Part shown: positions 16,692 through 31,221 of the stretch, in pieces
Numbering within the stretch: the first letter of the stretch is position 1
Layout: every line of letters starts with the position of its first letter
Origin: Halorubrum salsamenti
GTDB lineage: Archaea > Halobacteriota > Halobacteria > Halobacteriales > Haloferacaceae
DNA length: 64,000 nt
NCBI RefSeq assembly: GCF_007671685.1
Contig: NZ_VCNL01000001.1
Coordinates: 310,001 to 374,000 of the forward strand
Reading direction: 5' to 3'
The notes under the pieces: model-generated
Told to the model about the DNA's origin: nothing
Seen by the model: the letters and a program-made list of their open reading frames with translations, nothing else
The model's database searches: none
Translations under genes and position numbers: made by a program

Positions 16692-16995
16692 GATCGATAG
16701 TGGGAGTGAGTATATCGAATTGGGTGAGTGGTTGTTTATAAGTGATCGAGCGGTGTTGCTGTCGGCTGTTTATAAGCGACCGACGGCGGGGTGAACACCT
16801 CCAAAGCCCCAGCCTCGTCGCTGGCGGCGATCGCCGCCAGCGACTCCCTCGCGCGGCGTTCCTCGCGGCCTGTCGGCCACTCGGAGGCGCGCGCCACCGC
16901 GTCGTTTTTTTATAAGCGATCGTCGCGATCGCTCATGTCATTTTAAATATCGCATCTCCACAACCGATCTGCAACACTCACTCCCGCCATCGAGC
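16692..16995. repeat. MITE-like structured element, copy 1 (shortened)
   Basis: 304 bases bounded by imperfect 20-base terminal inverted repeats at 16692-16711 and 16976-16995 (17 of 20 match). Inside are TTTATAA blocks at 16735, 16770 and 16909. A conserved AAAGCCCCAGCC box at 16803-16814 is followed by a perfect hairpin (TCGCTGGCGGC / GCCGCCAGCGA, near 16816-16841), a weaker GC hairpin, and a terminal palindrome AGCGATCG-TCG-CGATCGCT. Compared with the other two copies it lacks the large central stem-loop. The loss is precisely between two copies of CCCCAGCC, consistent with recombination or slippage. No credible gene is inside. Confidence 0.75.
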
Positions 16996-17121
16996 GCCGC
17001 TGTGTCCGTATCGACTGTACCCGAGAAGACTGAACACTTACCAGGGATCTCATCGAGGCCGGGCCACGGTAAAAGCGATCGAGCCGCGGGGTACCGAAAC
17101 AGGACGACTCGACCGGTGCGC

Positions 17122-22630
<5,509 letters not shown>

Positions 22631-22772
22631 GATGGCGTCGGTGATCGTCGAAGCGTGGGGCCCGGAGCGGGTTGGCTCTTTGGGGTCGCCCGCGGGACCG
22701 CGTGTGACGGACGCCCAGAGTGTGCCGCTCGTTCCCACAGCTACAAACCGCCGCCCGGCGTACCGGCGTTCG

Positions 22773-23984
22773 ATGCTACCGATCGCGGACTCCTTCGAGC
22801 ACGACTATCAGGGCTGTGAGATCCGGTACGGCCGCGGCCGCGTCGCCGAGCTCGGTGACGCCCTCAGAGAGCGAGGGCTCGGCGACGCGCTCGTCGTCTG
22901 CGGCTCGAACGTCGGCGCCAACGACGACCTGATGGGACCGATACGCGAGGGGCTCGGCGACCGGCTCGCGGGGGTATTCGACGGGACGACCCCGGACAAG
23001 CGCGTCGAGACCGCGTTCGACCTGCTCGACAAGCGGGCCGAGGCCGGCGCGGACGCCCTCGTCGCGGTCGGCGGCGGGAGCAGCCTCGACATCGCGCGGC
23101 AGGCGACGCTGCTCGACGTCGACGGACGGGACATCGCCGACCTCCGAGCGGACGCGGAGGAGGGAGCGGACGCGCTCGGCGACCTCGCGCCCGGAACCGA
23201 CCCCGCGCTCCCCGTTGTCGTCATTCCGACGACGTTCGCGGGCGCGGACGTCTCCACGGGCGGCTCGTTGGAGGTGCTCGACGCGGACGCGTCGCCGACC
23301 GGTCAGCCGATGACCGTCAGCGGCGAGGGCGCGATGCCCGCGATCGACCTCGTGGACCCGGCGCTGTTCGAGACGACCCCGCGGTCGGCGCTGGCGGGCT
23401 CGGCGATGAACGGGTTCAACAAGGGGATCGAGACGCCGTACGCCGTCGACGCCTCGCCCGTGAGCGACGCGACCGCGGTCCACGGGACCCGGCTCCTGCG
23501 GGACGCGCTCCCGCACGTCGCCGGCGACCGCCCCGACGACCCCGCGGCGACCGACCGCGCCGTGGTCGGCGCGCTGCTCGTCCAGCTCGGGCGGAAGATC
23601 TCGGTGATCCACGCGTTCGGTCACGGGTTCGCGCGCCGGTACGACGTACAGCAGGGGGCCGTCCACGCGGTGGTCGCGCCGCACGTCCTCGCGTACCTCT
23701 TCGACGAGGTGGACGCGAGCCGGCGGGCGCTCGCGAACGGCCTCGGCGTCGCGACCGCGGGCCGCGACGACGCCGCGATCGCCGAGGACGTGGTCAGCGA
23801 GGTCGCCGCGGTCCGCGACTCCCTCCCGGTCCCCTCGCGACTCCGCGAGCTGGACCCGGTCGAGGAAGGCGACTTCCCCGCGATCGCCGAGTACATCGCC
23901 GACGACTGGTCGATGGACCGCGCGCCCGCCGCACTCGACGCGACGCCCGAGGCGATCGCGGGCGTGTTGCGCGAAGCGTGGTGA
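22773..23984 (+). CDS. Iron-containing alcohol dehydrogenase-fold protein with altered metal site
   Basis: 403 residues from ATG at 22773. The N-terminal Rossmann-like domain has the NAD(P) motif VGGGSSLDIARQ (98-110) and the IPTTFAGADVSTGG segment (151-164) typical of group III ADHs. The four metal ligands of the family (D, H, H, H) align with N213, K217, H280 and Q294, so three of four appear replaced. I would therefore not assume Fe- or Zn-dependent alcohol oxidation. The alignment is made by eye. It is divergent from the ligase-like gene, and a MITE-like repeat begins 9 bases after its stop. Confidence 0.82.
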   Translation: MLPIADSFEHDYQGCEIRYGRGRVAELGDALRERGLGDALVVCGSNVGANDDLMGPIREGLGDRLAGVFDGTTPDKRVETAFDLLDKRAEAGADALVAVGGGSSLDIARQATLLDVDGRDIADLRADAEEGADALGDLAPGTDPALPVVVIPTTFAGADVSTGGSLEVLDADASPTGQPMTVSGEGAMPAIDLVDPALFETTPRSALAGSAMNGFNKGIETPYAVDASPVSDATAVHGTRLLRDALPHVAGDRPDDPAATDRAVVGALLVQLGRKISVIHAFGHGFARRYDVQQGAVHAVVAPHVLAYLFDEVDASRRALANGLGVATAGRDDAAIAEDVVSEVAAVRDSLPVPSRLRELDPVEEGDFPAIAEYIADDWSMDRAPAALDATPEAIAGVLREAW

Positions 23985-23993
23985 GGTCGATAC

Positions 23994-24409
23994 GTCGATA
24001 GCGACGGGTGACTGCGAGGACCATTTATAAACAGATATGCGGTGGCGCGTGCCTGCGAGCGGGCCGGAGGCCCGCGAGTCAGCACGCGCGAGGGAGCCCG
24101 CGGCCGCCAGAGGCGGCCGCGGCGAGGCTGGGGAGGCGTGAGGCTGTGCGGTCGGGTGGGACTCAAAGGGGCAGCCGGCGAGGCGGGCGCAGGCGACGTA
24201 AGCACCGCAGGAACGAGCGAAGCGAGTGACGAGGAGCGCAGCGAGCGTGCGCCCGCCTCGCCGGCTGGGGCTTTAGAGGGGTGTTCGTCGTCGATCTGTG
24301 GTTAACCATTTATAAATAAGCGGCTGGGCCCTTGGAGGCTGACACTATCGGTTTTTCGTCAACCATTTATAAGCGAGTGGCTAGCACTTTGACGTTGTTC
24401 GCTACCGAG
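23994..24409. repeat. MITE-like structured element, copy 2 (inverted orientation)
   Basis: About 416 bases. The family boxes are read on the minus strand. The lower-coordinate end GTCGATAGCGACGGGTGACT (23994-24013) matches the terminal repeat of the other copies; the other end (about 24392-24409) is a weaker match. TTTATAA blocks occur near 24024, 24310 and 24366. A 19-base perfect inverted repeat (24173-24191 with 24248-24266) encloses a loop similar to that in copy 3, although the stem sequence is different. A second perfect stem (CCGCGGCCGCC with its complement) and a GC hairpin with outer arms GCGCGTGC/GCACGCGC follow. The whole stretch between the two flanking genes is this element. Confidence 0.75.
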
Positions 24410-24426
24410 TTCCCGACGCTCTCGTC

Positions 24427-25929
24427 TTAATCATCAGCAGGCGCGTCCGGCCGGTACGCCTCGCTTATTTTCTTCCACTTCCCGGAGTGGAACCGCCAGT
24501 AGTTGATCGCGGCGGGGATCGTCGTCTCGGCGACGAACGCGAGATACACCCCCCACAGCCCGATCGCGGGGAGCGCGATCTCCGGGATCGTTACGCCGAT
24601 CCCCGGCACGTCGATCGCGGGCGTCGCCTCGCGGGCCCCGACGTACGCCAGCGGGATCGACACGCAGAACATTCCGAGGAACTGGCTCGCGAAGGGGATC
24701 TTCGTGTCGCCGGCCGCGTCGAGCGGCCCCGCGGCGCCGCCGGAGATCCCCTGGAAGACGACGGCGACGCAGGCCGCGTACACGAGGTTCACGGCGATCG
24801 GGATCTCGGGGCTCTCCGGCGTCTCGGCGAACAGCGTCACGATGTCGGTCGCGAAGACGGCCGTCACCGCCGCGAAGACCACGTACGTCGCCACGGAGAA
24901 GCGGATGATGTCGCGGGCGTACGCCTCCGCCTCCGCGGGGTCCTCGCCGCCGAGTTCCTGCCCGACGAGACTGGAGGAGGCGAGCCCGAACCCCCAGCCG
25001 GGGGCGTTCATGATCCCCCAGATGCGGCGGGCGATGACGAACGCGGCGACGGTGTTCTCGCCGAACACGTCGAGGATGGCGAGCATCGGGAACTCCGCGA
25101 CGGTCCACACGAGGTTGCGCGCGCCCACCGGGAGCCCGATCTCGACGAGGTCGCGGAGCATGTCCGGGTTCACGTACGAGCCGAACGGACTGATCGAGAT
25201 CGGGAACTCGCCGATCCCGGGGACCCGGCCCCGCACGAGTCCGATCGCGAACGCGGCGACGGCGAGCACGTTCGAGAGGACGGTGCCGAGCGCGGCGCCC
25301 TCGACGCCCCAGCCCAGCCCGAAGATGAACGCGGCGCTGAACACGATGTTCGCGAGCGCGCCGCCCGCCCGGACCTGCATCGCGGTGTACGCGTCGTCGC
25401 AGCCGACGAGCACCCGGCTGCCGACGAGGTTGAGCGCCGCGAAGGGGACGCCGAGCCCGACGATCCGGAGGTAGTCGGCGCCGAACGCGATCGCGTCCTC
25501 GTTGCTACTTAACACGTCGATAAACCGCGTCGGGTACGTCCAGAAGGCGGCCGACACGGGGACCGTGATGAGGATCGCGAGGAGGACACTCGCACGGATC
25601 GCATCGCCCAGCTCCCCGTACGCCTCCGCGCCGAAGCGCTGGGAGACGAGGGCGATGGTACCGCCGGCGACGCCGCCGCCGAGCGCGAACGCGAGCCCCC
25701 AGTAAGGGCCGGCGAAGCCGACGCCGGCGACCGCGCTGGTGCCGACGGCGACGCCGACCATCGCCACGTCGACCGCGTTCTTCGACATCCGGGCGATCCC
25801 CGTGACGATCCGCGGCCACGCGAGGTCCGTGGTCCGGACCACGCGGTGGCGGTCGATCACCCCCGCCTTCGCGAGGGCGAAGCCGATGTAGAGGATGAGC
25901 GCGCGGAAGAGGTTCGGGAGGCGGGCCAC
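24427..25929 (-). CDS. MATE family efflux transporter
   Basis: 500 residues with about twelve hydrophobic helices arranged as two six-helix halves, the layout of MATE exporters, which pump cationic drugs or metabolites out in exchange for Na+ or H+. Segments such as GVAGGTIALVSQRFGAEAYGE (about residues 84-104) and ASSSLVGQELGGEDP in the second half match the paired 'VsQn.Ga' motif region of MATE proteins. The substrate is not predictable. The gene ends next to a MITE-like element and lies 99 bases downstream of the EamA gene on the same strand. Confidence 0.88.
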   Translation of the reverse strand: MARLPNLFRALILYIGFALAKAGVIDRHRVVRTTDLAWPRIVTGIARMSKNAVDVAMVGVAVGTSAVAGVGFAGPYWGLAFALGGGVAGGTIALVSQRFGAEAYGELGDAIRASVLLAILITVPVSAAFWTYPTRFIDVLSSNEDAIAFGADYLRIVGLGVPFAALNLVGSRVLVGCDDAYTAMQVRAGGALANIVFSAAFIFGLGWGVEGAALGTVLSNVLAVAAFAIGLVRGRVPGIGEFPISISPFGSYVNPDMLRDLVEIGLPVGARNLVWTVAEFPMLAILDVFGENTVAAFVIARRIWGIMNAPGWGFGLASSSLVGQELGGEDPAEAEAYARDIIRFSVATYVVFAAVTAVFATDIVTLFAETPESPEIPIAVNLVYAACVAVVFQGISGGAAGPLDAAGDTKIPFASQFLGMFCVSIPLAYVGAREATPAIDVPGIGVTIPEIALPAIGLWGVYLAFVAETTIPAAINYWRFHSGKWKKISEAYRPDAPADD

Positions 25930-26028
25930 TGCGGATACGCCCCTTTTTCCGTAGGTGATAAAGGGATTTCGTCACGCGGCGGGCCTTTCCGGATCGGGAG
26001 ACCGAAACGAGCGACGACGAGGCCGACT

Positions 26029-26457
26029 TCAGGCACCCGACACGAGGTACACCGACGCCACGGCGAAGGCGATCCCCAGCGCCTTCCGCGCTGTGAACGA
26101 CTCCCCCAGGAGGAGGAAGCCGATCACGGAGGAGAACACGAGGAACATCGCGAAGATGGGCGTCACGACGCTCACCGGACCGAGCGCGAGCGAGCGGTAC
26201 AGCGCCAGGATTCCGATCCCGAGAAAGACCCCGGCGGCGAGCACGTGCACGATTTTCGGCGAGGCGAGGTGCCCGGTGAATCCCTGTCCGGTGTACGCGA
26301 GCACGCCGACCGCCATGCAGATGAGAAGCGAGTTCGAGACGACGACGGCCACGTCGCTCGGGATCGCGTCGGGGCCGGTCGTCGCGACGCGCATCAGCGG
26401 CGAGACCAGAGCGTACGCGCCCATCGCGAGCAGGGCGTACGGGAGATAGGTGTCCAT
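26029..26457 (-). CDS. EamA-domain membrane protein (single-domain DMT family)
   Basis: 142 residues with about five hydrophobic helices, one EamA/DMT repeat rather than the usual two. The segment ALYRSLALGPVSVVTPIFAMFLVFSSVIG (about 85-113, quoted only as a landmark of helix 4 and its loop) and LLLGESFTARKALGIA near the end are typical of DMT proteins. Half-length members act as homodimers or are called YdcZ/EamA-like. The substrate is unknown. It sits between the MATE gene and a sensor kinase, all on the minus strand, with 30 bases to the kinase stop. Confidence 0.75.
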   Translation of the reverse strand: MDTYLPYALLAMGAYALVSPLMRVATTGPDAIPSDVAVVVSNSLLICMAVGVLAYTGQGFTGHLASPKIVHVLAAGVFLGIGILALYRSLALGPVSVVTPIFAMFLVFSSVIGFLLLGESFTARKALGIAFAVASVYLVSGA

Positions 26458-26487
26458 AGTTCGGCATGGCCGGCGGCGGACAAGTGC

Positions 26488-28197
26488 CTACCGACCTGCG
26501 TTTCTCCCACCGGCCGCGCCCTCGTCGCCCCCGATCGGTACCGAGACCGCGACGACCGTCCCCCGCGGCTCCCGCTCCGCGAACGAGACGCTCCCGCCGA
26601 CCTGATCGACCCCCCACTTCACGATCCAGAGCCCCAGCCCGCTGCCGTGTTCCAGCGGCGTCTCCGTGCCGCGTTTCAGGACCTCGCGCTCCGCGTCGTC
26701 GATCCCGGGGCCGTCGTCGGCCACGGAGAGCTCGACCCACCCCTCGTCCGTCACGGCGCTGAGCCACACCGAGGGCGGCTCGCTGTCGTTGTGCCGGACC
26801 GCGTTCGAACACAGGCTCTCCGCGACCACCCGCAACACCGCCGGGACCCGGACCGCCGGCACGTCGCCCTCGACGGAGACGTTCGCGTCCGGGTACTCGG
26901 TCCGAAGCGCCGCGGTCACCTCCCCGACGAGCGCGTCGAGCGCGACCGGCGGCGCCGACTTCGCCATCGGATCGAACAGCTCGCTGGCGGTCCGGGTGCG
27001 CTCGCTGAGGTCGAGGATGCGAGAGGCGCTTTTCTTGACCACCGTCAGCGCGTGCTCGTCGGTCGGATCCTCGCGGAGCAGGTCGGCGTACCCGTGGATC
27101 AGGTTCGTCTCCGTCCGCACGTCGTGTCTGAACACCCGGTTGAGCACGTCCAGCCGCTGCTGTTGCCCGAGGTACTCGCCCACGTCGTGGAACACCACCA
27201 CCTCGCCGGTCGGCCGGTCGTGTCCGTCGGAGATACTCCGGACGGTGATATCGTACGGATGGCGGCCGTTCGTCCCCACGATCGAGAGCGGGGACCGGTC
27301 CGACTCCTCGACCGAGATGTCGCCGTACCGCGGGACGACCGCGTCGACCGGTTCCCCGACTGCGGCCCGCCGGTCGATGCCGAACGTGTCCGCGGCGCTC
27401 TGGTTCAAGTCGATCACGTACCCCTCGGTCCCGATCACGAACGCCGGGTCGTGGAGGTGTTCGAACACGAGCTGTCGCGCGCGACGACGCGGCGCCGGCG
27501 CGAGCGTGAGCAGCCGGAACCGGGAGAGCGCCAGCAGGTACGCGACCCCCGACACCGCGAACGCCAGCGGGGTCGGGTCGAGTCCGGCGACCGGGAACGC
27601 CCCGGTGAGGTGGAGGAGACTGCTGGCCCACGGCGCCGCCGTTCCCACCAGCAGTGCGGCGCTTTGGCCCCGGAAGGATCGCGCGTCGTCGCGGATGAGT
27701 TGCAGGATCGGGAACGACCCGAACAGTCCGAGCAGGTACGTGTACCCGGCGATGACGTAGTACCACGGCCCCGTGTCGACGCGGAGGAACGAGCCGACCG
27801 CGGTCGACGCGACCTCGCGGTCGGCGACGATGAGCCCCCACGGATCGCCGGCCGCCACGAGGGCGATCGTGACGACGGGCGTGACAAAGAGCGCCGCCAC
27901 GAACCCCGGCGTCACGTACCGCTCTCGCCCCGTGTACTCCAGCGCGAACAGCAGCCACCCCACCGGAATGACCACCACGCCGAGCCACTGCACGTCGTAC
28001 CAGAGCGATTTCGCCGCGACCGTCGGCGCCTCCAACTCGAAGACGAGGAACGTCGTCCACCAGACCTGCCCGACGAGCAGCACCGTCAGCCACGTCGCAC
28101 CGGCCTCCGGCCGCTCGCGCCACGCGAGGATCGCCGCGGACGTGCCGGTAACGACGGCGGCAAGCAGCGCGACCGAAAGCGGGCTCAGCCCGATCAC
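26488..28197 (-). CDS. Membrane sensor histidine kinase (N-terminal 7TM, PAS, HATPase)
   Basis: 569 residues from GTG at 28197. About seven helices (residues 1-225) form an archaeal-type 7TM sensor module. A PAS domain (about 235-345) follows, then the HisKA-type box FRHDVRTE with H358 and the HATPase domain with NAVRHND (N box), ADDGPGI and GSGLGLWIVK. I prefer GTG over the ATG 33 bases upstream because that ATG lies within a TATA box (28219-28227) placed 26 bases before the GTG. No response regulator is adjacent, common for haloarchaeal orphan kinases. The signal is unknown. Confidence 0.88.
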   Translation of the reverse strand: MIGLSPLSVALLAAVVTGTSAAILAWRERPEAGATWLTVLLVGQVWWTTFLVFELEAPTVAAKSLWYDVQWLGVVVIPVGWLLFALEYTGRERYVTPGFVAALFVTPVVTIALVAAGDPWGLIVADREVASTAVGSFLRVDTGPWYYVIAGYTYLLGLFGSFPILQLIRDDARSFRGQSAALLVGTAAPWASSLLHLTGAFPVAGLDPTPLAFAVSGVAYLLALSRFRLLTLAPAPRRRARQLVFEHLHDPAFVIGTEGYVIDLNQSAADTFGIDRRAAVGEPVDAVVPRYGDISVEESDRSPLSIVGTNGRHPYDITVRSISDGHDRPTGEVVVFHDVGEYLGQQQRLDVLNRVFRHDVRTETNLIHGYADLLREDPTDEHALTVVKKSASRILDLSERTRTASELFDPMAKSAPPVALDALVGEVTAALRTEYPDANVSVEGDVPAVRVPAVLRVVAESLCSNAVRHNDSEPPSVWLSAVTDEGWVELSVADDGPGIDDAEREVLKRGTETPLEHGSGLGLWIVKWGVDQVGGSVSFAEREPRGTVVAVSVPIGGDEGAAGGRNAGR

Positions 28198-28218
28198 GGT
28201 TATTTTGCACGTAATCGG

Positions 28219-28227
28219 AATATAAAT
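28219..28227 (-). promoter_or_regulatory. TATA box that decides the start of the 7TM kinase
   Basis: The minus strand reads ATTTATATT, centred 26 bases upstream of GTG 28197 and overlapping the first alternative ATG codon. A promoter here cannot include that ATG in its message, so the GTG start is favoured. Confidence 0.6.
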
Positions 28228-28355
28228 CATTTTGCTCTAGCGGTCGGTGATTCCCGTCTCCCGCAGGGTCGCGAGGCGGGAGACAGCGAGGCCGGCTCAC
28301 GCTCGGTTCCCACGGTCTCCCATCCTGCGTCGGGTCCAGCAGACCCGGCGGTTCC

Positions 28356-29579
28356 TCACGCCGCGACGAACACGAGCGCGACCGCCACGACGAGGTAGCT
28401 GCAGTCGGGGGCGATACCCAACACCGCGTCGTTGGCGACGCGACCGGCGAGCGCGGTGACCCCGAGCGACGCCGCGATCCCGACGCCGAGCGCCGCGGCG
28501 ACCCCCGGCGCGAGGACCCCGGCCGCCGTCGCCGCCGCCAGCGTCGCCGCCGTGGCGGTGTCGACCCCGTACAGCACGCGGCGAGTCCGAGCGACACCGA
28601 GGACGATCGGGAGCGTCGCGACGCCCGCCGCGGCGTCCGCCTCCACGTCCCGGACGTTCGGGAGCTCGGCGTCGACGAACGACCGAAGCAGGAAGTACGC
28701 GAACGCGACCGCGACGGCCGGCCCGATCGGCGCCGCGCCGGGCGACGCGGGACCGAGAGCCACGGAACCGGCGAACGCCAGCGGGAGGAGCGTGACCGCG
28801 AGCGCCCACCCGGAGGCGACGACGACGGAGCTGACGACGGGCACCTCTTTCAGTCGCGGGAGCCGCAGCCCGGTCCCGAAGTCGCCGTCAGGTGTGATCG
28901 ATCGGACCGCCCGCCCGAGGTTCGGGAGCCAGTCGGAGGCGTACGCGATCCAGAACGCACCCGGGAGCAGCGCGACGCCCAGCGCGAGCGGTCCGCCGAC
29001 GGTCGCGAGCGCCAGGGCGAACCCGTAGGCGACGGCGGCGGCGACCATCAGCTGATCGCCGTACCGGCGCGCGATCCGCGCGCGTTCGGGTGTCGACCGG
29101 GCGTCTGCCGCCGCGTCGGAGACGTGGTCGACGGTGTACACCGCGAACGCGACGAGCCCGACCACGGCCGGCGCGGGCGAGAGCGGCACGCCCAGCAGGA
29201 CGGTCGCGATGACCGTCTCGATCGCGGCGATCGCCGCCACGAAGGGGGAGCCGGAGGCGAACCCGACGATCGACTGTAACAGTGCGGAACCGGGGGCGGT
29301 CGGTTCGGTTGCGGTCGATCGGACCGGTCCGGTTGCGGTCGGTTCGGTCGACACCGCCTCGGTAGGCGGCGACGAATCCGCGGTGGCGGCCGGTTCGGTG
29401 GGTCGTGTCGGGTCTCTCTCGACCGTCGCTCCGGTCCGAGCGGATCCGGCTGCGACCGTCGCTTCGGTGTCGATCCCCCTCGATTCGGGGATCGGTTCCG
29501 CGTCGAGAGTTGGTTCGGCGCGATACGACTCGTCGATGCCGTCGATCGTGGTCGACGGCGGGTCTCGTGTGTCTTGCAT
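28356..29579 (-). CDS. UbiA family prenyltransferase-like membrane protein
   Basis: 407 residues. The first 95 or so are a Thr/Pro/Glu/Ala-rich low-complexity stretch with repeated TEP-type triplets, so the true start may be internal. The remaining part has about eight hydrophobic helices. The two Asp-rich motifs of UbiA enzymes, which bind prenyl diphosphate through Mg2+, correspond to YTVDHVSDAAAD (near residue 148) and DAELPNVRDVEAD (near residue 307). The first lacks the usual leading Asn. Haloarchaea use such enzymes for ether lipids, menaquinone or heme; the substrate here is not clear. The gene is unlinked to lipid genes. Confidence 0.8.
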   Translation of the reverse strand: MQDTRDPPSTTIDGIDESYRAEPTLDAEPIPESRGIDTEATVAAGSARTGATVERDPTRPTEPAATADSSPPTEAVSTEPTATGPVRSTATEPTAPGSALLQSIVGFASGSPFVAAIAAIETVIATVLLGVPLSPAPAVVGLVAFAVYTVDHVSDAAADARSTPERARIARRYGDQLMVAAAVAYGFALALATVGGPLALGVALLPGAFWIAYASDWLPNLGRAVRSITPDGDFGTGLRLPRLKEVPVVSSVVVASGWALAVTLLPLAFAGSVALGPASPGAAPIGPAVAVAFAYFLLRSFVDAELPNVRDVEADAAAGVATLPIVLGVARTRRVLYGVDTATAATLAAATAAGVLAPGVAAALGVGIAASLGVTALAGRVANDAVLGIAPDCSYLVVAVALVFVAA

Positions 29580-29772
29580 CGATCGGCGGGCGGCGCCGTC
29601 CGCGGCACCCCCCGCGGATTACGTATCAGACCGAGAGAATATCTATCAATCCCAAAGTAACCGAAGAAAACGCGGACGAGGTTTGTCGCGACCCCCGCCG
29701 CGCGACGGGTGGGGCGCGGCCAGCCTCCCACCCCTTCAGTACGCTTTTGAGGCGAGCGACCGATGATCGGGT

Positions 29773-30540
29773 ATGGACGGAACCTTCGATCACGTGATGA
29801 TCCGCGTCGAGGACCTCGAAGAGAGCCTCGACTGGTATCAGACGCACCTGAACTACGAGGAGAAGGGCCGCTGGGAGGCCGACACCTTCACCAACGTCTA
29901 CCTCGGCCCCGAGGAGATGCACGAGGACGGCGCGACCCTAGAGCTCACCTACAACCACGGCGACCACACCTACGAGATCGGTGACGCGTGGGGCCACATC
30001 GCCGTGCGCGTCCCGGAGGACGCCCTTCAGGAGTCGTACGATCAGCTGATGGCGGAGGGCGTCGAGGACTACCGCGACCCCGAGTCCTGCGGGAACCGCT
30101 ACGCGTTCGTGAAGGACCCCGACGGCCACGAGATCGAGATCGTCAAGCGCGACTACGGCGCGAAGTGGAGCATCGACCACACGATGATCCGCGTCGAGGA
30201 CGCCGACGAGGCGCTCGGCTACTGGACCCGCAAGTTCGAGCACACCGAGGCGCGCGGGCGCTGGGAGGCCGACACCTTCGCGAACTACTTCATGGCCCCC
30301 GAGGACGCGCCGAAGGAGGCGATGAAACTGGAGCTCACCTACAACTACGACGGCCGCGAGTACACGATGGGCGACGGCTGGGGCCACCTCTGCGTCCGCG
30401 TCGACGACCTCGACGAGGCGTGGGACACCCTGATGACTCGCGAGGCGGTCGACTACCGCGATCCGGAGTCGTGTGACCACAACTACGCGTTCACGAAGGA
30501 CCAGGACGGCCACGAGATCGAACTGCTCACCCGGGAGTAA
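29773..30540 (+). CDS. Two-domain VOC/glyoxalase I-like protein
   Basis: 255 residues made of two tandem VOC domains (about 1-128 and 133-255) with near-identical motif patterns. Each has DHxMIRVEDxxE, GRWEADTFxN, LELTYN, GHxxVRV and DGHEIE. The putative metal ligands (His in DH, Glu in LELTYN, His in GH, Glu in HEIE) are present in both halves, so both sites could be active. Glyoxalase I isomerises hemithioacetals of methylglyoxal; haloarchaea lack glutathione, so the thiol would probably be another one. A duplication followed by fusion is evident. It is followed by a repeat element. Confidence 0.88.
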   Translation: MDGTFDHVMIRVEDLEESLDWYQTHLNYEEKGRWEADTFTNVYLGPEEMHEDGATLELTYNHGDHTYEIGDAWGHIAVRVPEDALQESYDQLMAEGVEDYRDPESCGNRYAFVKDPDGHEIEIVKRDYGAKWSIDHTMIRVEDADEALGYWTRKFEHTEARGRWEADTFANYFMAPEDAPKEAMKLELTYNYDGREYTMGDGWGHLCVRVDDLDEAWDTLMTREAVDYRDPESCDHNYAFTKDQDGHEIELLTRE

Positions 30541-30633
30541 GTCGGGTCGGGCGGGCGTTCGGGTTTTTGAGACGGTTGCGATCCGTGTTCGCTGAGCGTC
30601 CAGCGTCGCACGCGGTCAGTTCCGACAGCCAGT

Positions 30634-31190
30634 GATCGATAGCGAGAGTACGTATCGCACGTCGTGAGTGGGTACGTATCGTACGTCGTGAGTGGGTACG
30701 TATCGTACGTCGTGAGTGGGTACGTATCGCACGTCGTGAGTGGGTACGTATCGTACGTCGTGAGTGTGGTCGTTTATAAGGCGGATCGTGGTGTTGCTAT
30801 CGGCTGTTTATAAGCGATCGACGGCTTTGCGGTGAACACTTCCAAAGCCCCAGCCGTGAGGCCGCAGTACGCTCGGTGTGCTCCTCGCTCGTGTTGCTCG
30901 CTCGTGTTGCTCGCTGCGGTGCTTCCGTCGCCTACTGCGGCCTCACGGCTGCCCCTTTGAGTCCCGCCCGGCACCGCAACCGCACAGCCTCACACCTCCC
31001 CAGCCTCGTCGCTGGCGGCAGTAGCCGCCAGCGACTCCCTCGCGCGGTGCTGCTCGGCCGCGAAGCGGCCTCGCAGGCACGCGCCACCGCACAGCCGCGT
31101 TCATTTATAAGCGATCGTCGCCATCGCTTACGACAATTTAAATACCGGATCGCGATCACCGATCTGCAACACCCACCCCCGCTATCGATC
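30634..31190. repeat. MITE-like structured element, copy 3 (longest)
   Basis: 557 bases with 20-base imperfect terminal inverted repeats (30634-30653 and 31171-31190, 16 of 20 matching). Within it: five 24-base tandem units, TTTATAA blocks at 30773, 30807 and 31103, the box AAAGCCCCAGCC near 30844, and an 18-base perfect inverted repeat (30852-30869 with 30933-30950) enclosing a 63-base loop. A conserved GGCTGCCCCTTTGAGTCCCG strip follows, then a stem TCGCTGGCGGC/GCCGCCAGCGA near 31006-31031 and a GC hairpin GGCCGC-GAA-GCGGCC. Short frames on both strands are explained by the element's GC composition. Confidence 0.78.
30648..30767. repeat. 24-base tandem repeat, 5 copies, inside MITE-like copy 3
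   Basis: Five units of GTACGTATCG(T/C)ACGTCGTGAG(TGG), differing at essentially one position and at the last unit's end. Copy 1 of the element carries a single diverged equivalent (around 16710-16733), so the array is an expansion inside this copy. The unit holds the self-complementary strings TACGTA and ACGT. Confidence 0.9.
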
Positions 31191-31221
31191 GGGGGTCGGC
31201 TCGTAACAACCGCCTATCACG

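Noticed and set aside
25505-28597. 1030-codon open frame on the minus strand
   Set aside because: It is Arg/Pro-rich and runs across MATE, EamA and kinase genes in another frame, a typical effect of high GC with few stop codons.
30648-30767. Five 24-base repeats as a CRISPR array
   Set aside because: The units are directly abutting with no spacers.
30774-30974. Short frames inside the MITE-like copies as genes (also 24042-24305 and 30932-31159)
   Set aside because: They follow the repeat's hairpins, lack ribosome-binding or promoter signals of their own, and differ in frame between copies.
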